NCBI GenBank assembly: GCA_030142905.1
Contig: JASJOG010000105.1
Span: 617,501-681,500 of the forward strand
DNA from: Heliopora coerulea
Taxonomy: Eukaryota > Cnidaria > Anthozoa > Scleralcyonacea > Helioporidae
Length of the DNA: 64,000 nt
Direction of reading: 5' to 3'
Part shown: positions 1 to 8,160 of the stretch, piece by piece
How positions within the stretch are numbered: the first letter of the stretch is position 1
Layout of the letters: every line of letters starts with the position of its first letter
Position numbers and translations under genes: made by a program
The notes under the pieces: model-generated
What the model was told of the DNA's origin: nothing
The model's database searches: none
What the model saw: only the letters and a program-made list of their open reading frames with translations

Positions 1-1157
1 GCTACTGCTTGCGGAGATTTGTCCTTCAGATCGTTTGTGCCAACATGAAGAATTACATTGGCCGGTTTAGGAACCTCTTCCAAAACAGGCTTCATGTAAT
101 GGTGCATATCCTTCACCCTAGCACCTGGAAATGAACGAACAATCACCCTTGACCCAGTTGACTTGTTCATCTGTTAACTGTTTAGTCTTTTCACAATTGA
201 GTTCCCAAATATGACTGTTGTTGTCTGTTTATTTTGCTGATCACTTTGGGAACTTTGGTTGTCATTCACTTTGCCATCAGGAGCAGTTACACTTTGCGGC
301 TTTTTGTTTCTCTTGCTATTCTTCTTCTTTTTGGTTTTCTTGCCCACGAACTGGTAGCCTCCATCTTCCTTGTTGCTGCCACTTGTTGACTCCGTCATGT
401 TGGTGGTACTTCGGTTTGCTGCTGGATTTGACGACGTACTGCTTGGCCCTTGTAGTGACTTGATTGTCGTTAACAGGCTAGCATTTTCATTTTTAAGATC
501 GCTGTTTCGCTTCATAAGCATTTTGTTCTGTTCAGCGATGAGCGCCCGTTGATTTTGTAGGCGATCGATTTCTGATTTAATGATCGTGTCTTCTCCATTT
601 ACATTTGTTGGGGTTAAGCAATCGACTCTTTTTGAAACCTCTTTATAGCTGTTTTTCAGGGCATCTATTTCTTTGACCATTTGGTCAACAACTATGGCCA
701 AGGGACGGTCGCTGGGCCTTTCAATTTCTTCATTTTCAGAGAGGCAGATGATACTTGCCATGCTATCCTCGTCGTCATGATTTTCGGCTCCTTCTTTGAC
801 GCCATTATTGTTTACGGCCAACACATGGTCGGTCTCTACTTGACGTATTAGGTCAAAAAGCTTGACTTTAGCTGGCTGTTCGTCTTTGCCTTGGATGACC
901 AGTGGTTTCGTCGTCTCATAAAGCTTGAAAGTTAGGCCAGAAGACTTACATGAGAACATTTTATGAGCGGGATCTTCTGACCATAACAAGCATGTTGTTG
1001 ACGTCGCGGTGCTTATATTTTTCGTCGATTTTTCGAATACGAGGAAAATTGATTCTCCTAGTTCTTCTTTGGATCCTGACCAGACGAACTTAGGTTTAGG
1101 TCCATCAACGTATTTCAGTTGTTTAATACGGGAAATTAGTTTTCCATCAAGGGACAC
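1..1157 (-). pseudogene. LINE ORF1 with coiled coil and SGNH esterase domain (CR1-like), partial
   Basis: Minus-strand reading frame starting at ATG 1155-1157 and running to the window edge. The first 327 codons give an N-terminal region I do not recognise, a leucine-rich coiled coil (about residues 165-240, ending near 'IKSLQ'), and a Lys-rich stretch (KKTKKKKNSKRNKK). A single in-frame TAA at 174-176 follows 'VIFGNSIVKRLNS'. Beyond it the same frame continues with 'VIVRSFPGARVKDMHHYM' and 'ILHVGTNDL', the block I and III motifs of SGNH/GDSL hydrolases. ORF1 proteins with a coiled coil plus esterase are known in CR1-clade non-LTR retrotransposons. The stop, and Asn in place of Asp in the usual GDS block, suggest a dead copy. 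ORF2 would lie beyond position 1. A related, more decayed element lies at 53.5-55.9 kb. Confidence 0.65.
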
Positions 1158-1160
1158 AGA

Positions 1161-1301
1161 GAAAGACTGTTGGTTGAAGTGACTGACGTTTCGACAGCCT
1201 TAGCAGCGGTCATCTTCAGAGTCAAAAGGAGGCTGTTTGACTCTGAAGATGACCGCTGCTAAGGCTGTCGAAACGTCAGTCACTTCAACCAACAGTCTTT
1301 C
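1161..1301. repeat. Perfect inverted repeat, 66-bp arms
   Basis: Arms 1161-1226 and 1236-1301 are exact reverse complements with a 9-nt spacer. The repeat sits directly upstream of the minus-strand LINE ORF1. Each arm contains a hammerhead-like core (CTGAAGA ... GAAAC), so it is probably the end of a Penelope-like element duplicated head to head. Confidence 0.9.
1235..1290 (+). ncRNA. Hammerhead-ribozyme-like motif (also mirrored at 1172-1227 on -)
   Basis: CTGAAGA at 1243-1249 and GAAAC at 1270-1274 bracket an imperfect stem II (GAC.GC / GC.GUC). After GAAAC come a GUCA tetraloop and GUC, which fits a 2-bp stem III (AC/GU) and a GUC cleavage triplet. Stem I pairing of GTTTGACT with ACTTCAAC is 6 of 8 positions. 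One extra U follows the CUGANGA box, as in the stronger motif at 6821-6870. The palindrome gives an identical motif on the minus strand. PLEs are known to carry hammerheads; activity of this one is uncertain. Confidence 0.4.
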
Positions 1302-1917
1302 TCAAGACTACACTAACCTGGACGATCAACTTCCTCAAACATGTTACGATTCTCCCAGGTTCAAACCATTTACTTTGATACACATACACACACAAGGCTC
1401 GAAATACCGCATGCACACGTGCACGAATGCACGTAAAATTTGAGATGTGCATGTAACTTTTGTCACTTACATGCACTGCGTGCACGTAGAAATCTTCACA
1501 CAGTGACTGCATGGGCTGCACTTCATAATCAGCATCATTATCTTAGCTTCAGAGTAACGATTGGATGTGGGACATAGTAGTAGTTTGTAGCAAATAGCAT
1601 ATCAATATTATTTAGCTGATAATTCTATTATGAACGATTCTTAATCCGCTGTGCAATCTTACGCCCGTCCTTTTGCCGTAATTATCAAGTGAGCCAACGT
1701 TCTGAGGAGTCTCACTCGAAAATTTCAAGTAAACCCAATCATTATTGAAAAGAAGTGAAATTGTATTTCGAGAATTTTTTTGAACATGTCTGTGCACATA
1801 AATAATTGGTGGTGCAGGTAGTTAAAAAATTAGGTGCATGCTGTGCATGTAAGATTTCCTATTAATTCAATCCTTGACACACATACACACACACGCACAC
1901 ACACACACGCGCACACA

Positions 1918-1973
<56 letters not shown>

Positions 1974-2044
1974 ACTACATAGATATCGCTCTATGGCCTC
2001 TTGGTTCATATTGAGCACTCTACAGGATGAGTCATGTCGCTAGC

Positions 2045-2082
<38 letters not shown>

Positions 2083-2286
2083 TTAAACATCCGTCATACC
2101 TAAGTCCACATAAATATAAATCAATCACAAGACCTTTAAAAACCTTTAATATCAGCGTTTCGGGGTATCAAACACCGAGGAGATTTTGTCTGAAATTCCA
2201 TAATACCTTTGAAATCCGGTGTGTTTATCGCGATGTGAGAACGGAAGGGCTTCGATTCGCACAAGTTTGAACGGCTAAGCGGATGT
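1302..2286. other. Intergenic repeats: (CA)n and (TA)n microsatellites
   Basis: No gene is seen. The stretch holds a long CA/CG-rich dinucleotide array at about 1877-1973 ending in (TA)n, and a second (TA)n array at about 2047-2080. ORFs across these arrays are repeat artefacts. Confidence 0.8.
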
Positions 2287-2316
2287 CACACAAGCCGACG
2301 CTTGTCGGCTTGTGTG
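2287..2316. repeat. Perfect 13-bp hairpin
   Basis: Stem CACACAAGCCGAC with loop GCTT and the exact complementary strand. It has no T-run and no adjacent gene, so it is not a bacterial-style terminator. It may be the end of a mobile element. Confidence 0.6.
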
Positions 2317-2473
2317 TTATTTGTAAATAGTAAATACGATACTTGTAAACAATAATATGAGATGTGTAAATCTTATTGTAAATCTTATCTTACTGTATAT
2401 GCTACACATTTCTTCGTAGTTCGTACTTAGTAATCACGTTGTTTATAATTGATTAATACATTTGTTTTTGAAG

Positions 2474-2800
2474 CTAAAGTCTTGTACTAATAGCGTCATC
2501 ATCCATCATGCATGTTTTTAACTGTAGTTTCAATCTCGTTGTAAAAACGCGAGGAGGAAAATAATAACGTGAAGAAGAAAAGAATTGCGTTGAAGTGTAA
2601 CTATGAGATTGTTTAAGTCGTTTCGAAAGGCCACTTTCAGTGTTGTTAATTTTGCGAATCCTGTCAGTAAGTTTTCTTATTAGTCCGGTTTTATAAGAAA
2701 GTGAACAGAAGCTTAGGTAACTCATGAGAAGTCCTGTACATGTTTGTTTGTGATAGATGGATGTGGACTTCTCAATGTCCAAGTTCATCATTTTAACACA
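2474..2800 (-). pseudogene. Penelope-like element fragment (RT thumb region)
   Basis: The minus-strand ORF begins near 'STSIYHKQTCTGLLMSYLSF' and continues 'LSYKTGLIRKLTDRIRKINN'. This matches the PLE pattern after the RT palm, 'TSxYRKPTFTGLLTNFxSF ... YKxGLIxTLxxRxxKI'. Only this part of the ORF remains and it loses similarity before its stop, so it is a decayed fragment. Confidence 0.5.
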
Positions 2801-3014
2801 ATTTTCAGTTTATAATTTTCACGTTACCCTCTCTTCTCTTGCACCATATCAGTAATCCATTTATCGCTTAAATATAGTTCCTGTTTTGCAATTAACATAT
2901 CTCTCAGTAGTTCTCTTACCTGAGTAATTCATTAGATGAATCACATCTCTGGTATCTTAATTAGCATATAGCAATCACATATATAGCCTGTAAATAGTTT
3001 GTTAGTCTCATATT

Positions 3015-3052
3015 GTACTGAAGATGGCATAAGTTTGCCGAAACGTGTTTAC
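3015..3052 (+). ncRNA. Hammerhead-ribozyme-like motif
   Basis: CTGAAGA (3018-3024), one U, stem II GGCA/TGCC with loop TAAGTT, and GAAAC (3040-3044). A very short stem III and 3-bp stem I (GTA/TAC) follow if cleavage is placed before TAC. This is the same design as other PLE-end motifs in the window, with weaker stems I and III. Confidence 0.4.
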
Positions 3053-3109
3053 TTTCAAAAAATTTGTCGTTTTCCTGAAGTGTTTAATTTTATTTGTGCT
3101 ACTCAGAAA

Positions 3110-3331
3110 TTATGGTAATATTTGAATGTCCTCGAACGGATTCTCAAGAGGAAGCTTTGTTGTTCCACAGACAACTAAAATGATGCCGGCTTTCTCCCAG
3201 TCTTTTGCGCTATCCCGACTCACCTCGCTGCTTGAGAGATAGTTAAACAGGCTTATCAACGAGGTAGCGTGCAGTGGCTTGACCACAGTAAGCCTCAAGT
3301 CAACTGTAATGGAGCATAGTACAAGGGACAA
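3110..3331 (-). pseudogene. Possible DDE (Tigger/pogo-like) transposase C-terminal fragment
   Basis: A 73-aa frame contains 'VVKPLHATSLISLFNYLSSS' and 'KDWEKAGI', ending 'ENPFEDI'. From family knowledge this pattern (KPLHAxWLIxLYNxLSSSEG ... xWxxAGI ... DPFxDI) occurs after the DDE core in cnidarian Tigger/pogo-type transposases. No catalytic residues are present in the fragment, so the call rests on pattern memory. Confidence 0.3.
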
Positions 3332-3556
3332 TTATGTACTCGCACGATACAAGGAGCATGTTAAAGCTAAATACAACAAACCGACAGTCGGAATGTTCGA
3401 TGATTGCACAAAAGAGGTTTCGAAAGATTTAGAAGCAAGGGATGATACAGTCATACAGATGAGAGTGAAGTAGGGGAACAAAGCTAAAAAGTCCAGCAGA
3501 GTTAACATGAAACCCGTGGATTTAATCGCAGCAACTGTAAAACTTGTATTGTTTCA

Positions 3557-4028
3557 TTAATATAATATAGTATTAAATTTCGCGATTTTAATTTCGGGCG
3601 ATTTTAATGTCGGGCGCTCGGGGATTATATGTAGTACTAAAAACACAATGACCACTATCAGATTTTTTTTTCTACTTTTACGTGCTTCCTCCCGAATCAT
3701 ATTGCCAACTTTCCTAAACTTCTCTAAGACATGCATTTCATCATGTCCACATGCGATTGAATAACTGGCATATTCCTCACTTTTGACTTTAAAATCATCG
3801 TCATTCGAGCATATCCTACGTAATCTTAAAGCACTTCCTTTAGCGATACCAAGCATTTGTGACCCAGGATGACATGAATTAGCATTGAGATACAAGTGCG
3901 CATCGGTGGGTTACTGCAAACAGATGTCTCTAAACAGTTGTTAGAGATAGTGATTAAAAGATCTAAGAAGTGCAAAGAGCTTCCGCCAATTTCCATAGTA
4001 AATTGCAAATGGGAGTCAAACGAATTTA
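3557..4028 (-). pseudogene. Penelope-like element fragment, downstream half of a split copy
   Basis: Two overlapping minus-strand frames give 'NSFDSHLQFTMEIGGSSLHF' with 'LDLLITISNNCLETSV', then 'YLNANSCHPGSQMLGIAKGS' with 'ALRLRRICSNDD' and 'KVGNMIREEARKSR'. This is the region between the RT palm and the GIY-YIG linker of PLEs. At least one frameshift is needed, near 3890. The upstream half of the same copy lies at 6055-6340; the palindromic unit 4031-6052 separates them. Confidence 0.65.
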
Positions 4029-4223
4029 AAGGGGTACTCCACTCAAAATACAAGTTGAGTTCATATGAAAGATCTTACCAACATTAGGCCATCGGCAAAA
4101 TTTCTCTGGTTAATTTCATTTAGTTAAGGAGATATTGCACGCCGAAGTTCGGAATTTTGCCAAATTTGCGACGCCATGTTGTCTTTCTCAAGCAGACGCG
4201 GATTGTCAGCGGAGTACCAAATA

Positions 4224-4231
4224 TGACGTCA
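4224..4231. promoter_or_regulatory. CRE-type site TGACGTCA in the unit's promoter region
   Basis: A palindromic cAMP-response element lies 50 bp upstream of the P2X7-like start codon, with a CCAAT box at about 4254-4258. The mirrored arm carries the same sites (CRE at 5852-5859), so both arms may act as promoters pointing inward. No function has been shown. Confidence 0.35.
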
Positions 4232-4280
4232 CTGAGTGCTTCTTGCTCGATTACCAATGTTGTTTTGAAGTAAATTAGAA

Positions 4281-5173
4281 ATGAGCGTTGTCGGAGAGAG
4301 TTCTTATGAGGAAGGTTGTTCTAGTTCAAGCCGTTCGAACTCCTCAAATCTGGATGTAGACGATTTCCTGGAAGATAACCTTAACCTGGATGGTGTTCAA
4401 GGATATCAATTTCAACCTAGACGAAATTCATACACTGGGGAATCGAGCGAATCTGATTACAGCGATGTGGATGAGTCGGTCAACATTGAACCAAGTTCTG
4501 TCGCTCGACTGGACAACTTGGACTGGTAAGTTTTAATTGAACTTCTTGTTACTTTTTTAAGTAATGGTATTGTATAAGGAAGACATGATTTCTGTAAACT
4601 TTTCTTGCCGACATCACCAGAATATTTCGAACCAGTTTCACAGGGATTCCAAACATTCCCACGGCCACTCGAAGCAAAGTAACAGCTCCCTACATTTTCA
4701 GGTGTACGTGCAAAAACTGCCAAATAATGGACAGAGAAGAGGAATGCATTTGCTGTCAGGAAATTCAAGTAGTGCTAGATAAGAACGAGGAGGTGTATGA
4801 AGTTGAGAGATCGCCAAAGCGCTACTGTTGCATAACAGATAATCCTGGTTTTCGTGCTGTTAGTTTAAATCGTTGGAACTTGCAAGCTGCCTGGTTTCGG
4901 TATGAACAACAGAATGGGTCAAAGGCAGTTGAGGGACCAGAACATAAAATCCAAAGACACGTGGCTTATAGACAGTTCGTTGGTGTTGGGGTGTTGTTGG
5001 AAAAGAGATACGAGTCATTCTGGCATCTTGCGCTGTCAGTTGCATACGAGCCCATTTCCCTCAACCCGGTGAAGAAGAAGATTTTGTATTCACTGGATTT
5101 CATTTTGCAGATGAATAATGAGAGAAATATAATGTCATTACTGGACAAGACAACTCTGTTCTTAAATAATTAG
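4281..5173 (+). CDS. P2X7 C-terminal-domain ('P2X purinoceptor 7-like') protein, two exons
   Basis: Exon 1 is 4281-4525 (starts MSVVGESSYEEG, acidic and Ser-rich, ends in 'ARLDNLDW'). A GTAAG donor is at 4526 and a TTTTCAG acceptor at 4699-4701. Exon 2 is 4702-5173. Splicing completes the Trp codon and gives 238 aa. Exon 2 opens with the Cys cluster WCTCKNC, ECICCQE and YCCI, then 'NRWNLQAAWFRYEQQNG', 'RHVAYRQF' and 'YEPISLN'. This is the zinc-coordinating Cys domain found at the C terminus of vertebrate P2X7 and, alone, in many invertebrate proteins. No transmembrane P2X channel part is present. The gene lies wholly in the palindromic unit; the right arm holds an antisense copy cut off inside exon 2. 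Function of the stand-alone proteins is not established. Confidence 0.75.
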
Positions 5174-5278
5174 TTTGTTTATATATTTAATCTTGATATG
5201 TGATGGTCAATGACAACTTGTTTGGAGGGTATAGGGATTGGAGCAATGCATTTTTTTGGCTTGCTTGGTGGTACTCAA

Positions 5279-5802
5279 AACTTCATACACCTCCTCGTTC
5301 TTATCTAGCACTACTTGAATTTCCTGACAGCAAATGCATTCCTCTTCTCTGTCCATTATTTGGCAGTTTTTGCACGTACACCTGAAAATGTAGGGAGCTG
5401 TTACTTTGCTTCGAGTGGCCGTGGGAATGTTTGGAATCCCTGTGAAACTGGTTCGAAATATTCTGGTGATGTCGGCAAGAAAAGTTTACAGAAATCATGT
5501 CTTCCTTATACAATACCATTACTTAAAAAAGTAACAAGAAGTTCAATTAAAACTTACCAGTCCAAGTTGTCCAGTCGAGCGACAGAACTTGGTTCAATGG
5601 TGACCGACTCATCCACATCGCCGTAATCAGATTCGCTCGATTCCCCAGTGTATGAATTTCGTCTAGGTTGAAATTGATAACCTTGAACACCATCCAGGTT
5701 AAGGTTATCTTCCAGGAAATCGTCTACATCCAGATTTGAGGAGTTCGAACGGCTTGAACTAGAACAACCTTCCTCATAAGAACTCTCTCCGACAACGCTC
5801 AT
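5279..5802 (-). pseudogene. Truncated mirror copy of the P2X7-C-domain gene
   Basis: This is the reverse complement of exon 1, the intron and the first ~100 nt of exon 2 (exon 1 at 5558-5802, exon 2 from 5381 down to 5279). It encodes the same 81-aa exon 1 with two changes (YSDVDESVN to YGDVDESVT). The frame runs out at the arm boundary, so it lacks most of the Cys domain. Transcription from this arm would be antisense to the intact gene. Confidence 0.75.
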
Positions 5803-6054
5803 TTCTAATTTACTTCAAAACAACATTGGTAATCGAGCAAGAAGCACTCAGTGACGTCATATTTGGTACTCCGCTGACAATCCGCGTCTGCTTGAGAAAG
5901 ACAACATGGCGTCGCAAATTTGGCAAAATTCCGAACTTCGGCGTGCAATATCTCCTTAACTAAATGAAATTAACCAGAGAAATTTTGCCGATGGCCTAAT
6001 GTTGGTAAGATCTTTCATATGAACTCAACTTGTATTTTGAGTGGAGTACCCCTT

Positions 6055-6340
6055 CGTACAATATGTAGTGTAGTCGTTGTACTGCACCCCGCCAAAGTAC
6101 AAACGTGTCGTCCCGAAATCGAAACCAGGATCGCAATTCGGGATACAAAGTCTTCGAATCTACAACCTTATTATCTATATGCTCCGCGAAAATGTCGGCA
6201 TAGGAACAAGAATTTTTTGGTGCCATAGCTGTTCCATTTTTCTGTAACCAGTATTGTCCAAGGTGTGGCATACGGCCGAAAATTTAATATTTGATTTTTA
6301 ATAAATTCTACAACTTTCTTCGAGTCGTGGCCGATTTGAT
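6055..6340 (-). pseudogene. Penelope-like element fragment, upstream half of a split copy
   Basis: The minus-strand frame gives 'GTAMAPKNSCSYADIFAEHI' and 'LRSWFRFRDDTFVLWRGAVQ', matching PLE RT motifs (xGTAMGxxxxxxYANxF, then YxDDxFxxW with FRDDTF here). The next part of the same domain is at 3557-4028. Sequence 5' of about 6271 is frameshifted. Confidence 0.6.
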
Positions 6341-6617
6341 GTTGTGTCTTCTATAAATGTGGAATTTGCTGAGACGGGTGTTGCTCCTTGTTATATAAAT
6401 GTATATATATGTATATATATATATATAAGCCCAAAAACCTTCTACGTTTCGGAGATCCTGCCCCTTTATCAAGGTATAGCAAGTGTTCTGCCAACTGGCG
6501 TCTTTTTGTATTTTCGTTCTAATACATTACCGTATTATTTACACAAAAATCTCAATAATTTACATGAAGTTTCTTATATTCAATCCTTTGGGGATAAAGG
6601 TATCTAACTTGGACGCC

Positions 6618-6650
<33 letters not shown>
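6340..6650. repeat. TA arrays and degenerate PLE terminal sequence
   Basis: (TA)n runs lie at about 6400-6427 and 6620-6650. On the minus strand, around 6436-6475, 'GATCTCCGAAACGTAGAAGG' resembles the GAAACG part of PLE-end hammerheads but has no intact CUGAUGA box. No gene is seen. Confidence 0.5.
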
Positions 6651-6651
<1 letters not shown>

Positions 6652-6696
6652 CTACAGACGGAACCGTTTCGGCCTATTGGGCCTCATCAGTGTTGT
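6651..6696 (-). ncRNA. Hammerhead ribozyme (canonical core)
   Basis: All elements are present on the minus strand. Stem I is ACAACA (6691-6696) with TGTAGT (6651-6656), 5 of 6 paired. The box CTGATGA is at 6684-6690. Stem II is GGCC/GGCC with loop CAATA. The GAA box is rc of 6668-6670. Stem III is ACGG/CCGT with a TT loop (6658-6667). The cleavage triplet is GUC, cutting between 6657 and 6656. Such ribozymes process PLE and retrozyme RNAs. It lies downstream (on -) of the PLE fragment ending at 6912 and is followed by (TA)n. Confidence 0.8.
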
Positions 6697-6820
6697 GCTG
6701 ATGAGCAGGATGGAGTAGCCTACATTATATAGGCAACTCAAATGTCCCACGCTTGTGGTACATCTAAGCCATGCCAGAGCGCTCTTATATAGATAAAAAT
6801 ACAAAAGACAAAATTTTGTC

Positions 6821-6870
6821 TGTCGCTACTCTGAGTTTCACGCGCTCAGGCGATCATCAGGCAACTGACA
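6821..6870 (-). ncRNA. Hammerhead ribozyme next to a PLE 3' end
   Basis: Stem I is long: TGTCAGTTGC (6861-6870) pairs with GCGACAGACA (6821-6830) at 9 of 10 positions including one G-U. The box CTGATGA is followed by U, stem II CGC/GCG, then U and GAAAC. Stem III is AC/GU with loop TCAGA, and position 17 is A. The extra U-U next to stem II departs from the textbook core. It starts 42 nt past the PLE stop codon at 6912-6914, where PLE terminal repeats usually carry hammerheads. Confidence 0.65.
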
Positions 6871-6911
6871 GATAAGATTTAATTATTCACATATATACAG
6901 GTGACAAAAGT

Positions 6912-7646
6912 TTAAAGGAAGTGTTTGGTTACATGTCGGCATTTGCTGAATAGTTCGGACCGTCTGTTCAATATGTTTTTCCCTTGTCTCTTTAGGATAA
7001 GCAACTTTTCTTCGAGGCATAGGCGACATTTTCTTGATCCTGCCTTGCATGATGGAATTTGCTTGATGATATCCCACGCGATTGTGTATTTGCGTTTGTT
7101 GTCTTTCAGGCTCCAAATGTGTTTTGAAAGCTCTGTTTCGTTTAAGTATTTTTTGTTGTTGAGAGATTAGCAGTGATTTCGGTACCTAGTTTTGAAGTCG
7201 TTACCTGTTACGCCTATGTATGTCTTCGTCTCGTTGTTGTCAGTGGTCGTTATTCTTGCCTTGTAGAGGACGCTGGTTTGCAGGCAAATGCCTTTTACCT
7301 TTGGGTTTCTGCAGTTACATAGTCGAGTGTTTTTTGTGCAAGATGGTTTCTCTTGATTGTCGTGTCGCTTCAGTATTGTATTGTTGTGCCTTTTAATAAA
7401 TGTTTCCATGTTTTCGCTGCAGCTGTAACTAACACGGATAGTGTGTCTGTTGAATGGTTTGTGTAGTTTGTTGTTTGGCGGGAAGTGTTTGTCGATTAGT
7501 TGCAGGAAGTCGCGTGCGATGTTAGTTTTGACGTTTTTGCTGTAGGGTGGATTACACCAGATTACGTTGCGTTGTCTTCTGCGTTGGGCTTCAGTGTGGA
7601 TGTTAGGTTCGTGTTTCAGTTCAGTGTTGAAGTTGCTATGCTTCAA
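6912..7646 (-). pseudogene. Penelope-like element C-terminal part with GIY-YIG endonuclease
   Basis: The minus-strand frame starts near 7646 ('RNVIWCNPPYSKNVKTNIAR', 'FNRHTIRVSYSCSENM'), has the Cys linker 'CNCRNPKVKGIC', then the GIY-YIG start 'TYIGVTGNDFKTRYRNHC'. One in-frame TAA follows (7165-7167). The same frame continues 'NETELSKHIWSLKDNKRKYT', 'CRLCLEEKLLILKRQ' and ends 'KCRHVTKHFL' at TAA 6912-6914. The RT is missing; the 5' end abuts a long (TA)n array. This is a truncated copy inactivated by a single stop. Confidence 0.75.
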
Positions 7647-7654
7647 GGCGTTGT

Positions 7655-7700
7655 TCTACGTATATATATATTATATATATATATATATATATACGTATAT

Positions 7701-7738
<38 letters not shown>

Positions 7739-7750
7739 TATGTATATGTA
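7655..7750. repeat. (TA)n microsatellite
   Basis: Long imperfect TA array at the truncated 5' end of the PLE fragment. The polytyrosine/isoleucine ORFs over it are artefacts. Confidence 0.9.
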
Positions 7751-8007
7751 TTTTATTTAACATAAATGTACTTCAAATCGAATTTGGGAGGTACGCTTAA
7801 ACGAGAGATTGGGCTTATTCAAAACAACACCACTTGGACGGGGTGTTATTCGAAGAGTGTGCTTAGCTGTGGGGGTGCGCTTAATCGAATAAACTCGCTA
7901 CACAAGAGAAAGTCGTGTAGAAAGCAAGTGTAGTAGGTGGGAAACTCACTTTCATCGAGTTTGTTGAACTACACCTTTTGATCTCTTCTTTAACTTTGTT
8001 CATTCAG
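7750..8007. other. No feature seen
   Basis: Intronic or upstream sequence. Only the acceptor tract before exon 8008 (TTCATTCAG) is recognisable. Upstream exons of the HAUS3-like gene were not found here and may lie before the window. Confidence 0.5.
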
Positions 8008-8160
8008 GTGATCAATCAACTTATGTTGCAGCGATCGCGGTACGAATTTTTGTCAATGGTTTTAGAAGTTGAAGCTCATAAACTTCGCGACTCCCATCAC
8101 TTGCTTAGTGCTGTACACAAACTCCTTGAGAGAGATGCCCAGGCTATTGACAAGCGTCAT
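8008..8160 (+). CDS. HAUS3: HAUS3-like exon A
   Basis: TTCATTCAG acceptor and GTATCC donor; 51 codons, phase 0 to 0. Encodes 'VINQLMLQRSRYEFLSMVLE' through 'DAQAIDKRH', an amphipathic helix. Read-through past the donor soon reaches a stop. Confidence 0.65.

Larger units (their letters stand above)
4031..6052. mobile_element. Palindromic mobile unit carrying a P2X7-C-domain gene
   Basis: Terminal inverted repeats of 774 bp (4031-4804 and 5279-6052) begin GGGGTACTCCACTCAAAATA and differ at only a few positions. The 474-bp unique centre holds the rest of exon 2 of the carried gene. The unit splits a PLE fragment in two (coding resumes at 4028 and 6055), so it arrived after that PLE. No transposase is encoded, and no target duplication is clear next to the ends (TTTAAA on the left, TTCGTA on the right), so the mechanism is unknown. 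It could be a non-autonomous TIR element with captured cargo, or an inverted duplication of one unit. Confidence 0.75.

Noticed and set aside
1830..2018. 62-aa frame rich in VCVCVC
   Set aside because: It is a translation of the CA/CG microsatellite, not a gene.
4564..4782. 72-aa frame spanning the P2X7-like intron
   Set aside because: It crosses the splice junction in another frame. The exon structure explains the sequence better.
4020..6065. Target-site duplication for the palindromic P2X7 unit
   Set aside because: Flanks TTTAAA and TTCGTA do not match at any offset tried, so none is claimed.
7500..7800. Frames with long YIYIYI tracts
   Set aside because: They read through the (TA)n array and the antisense of the PLE fragment.
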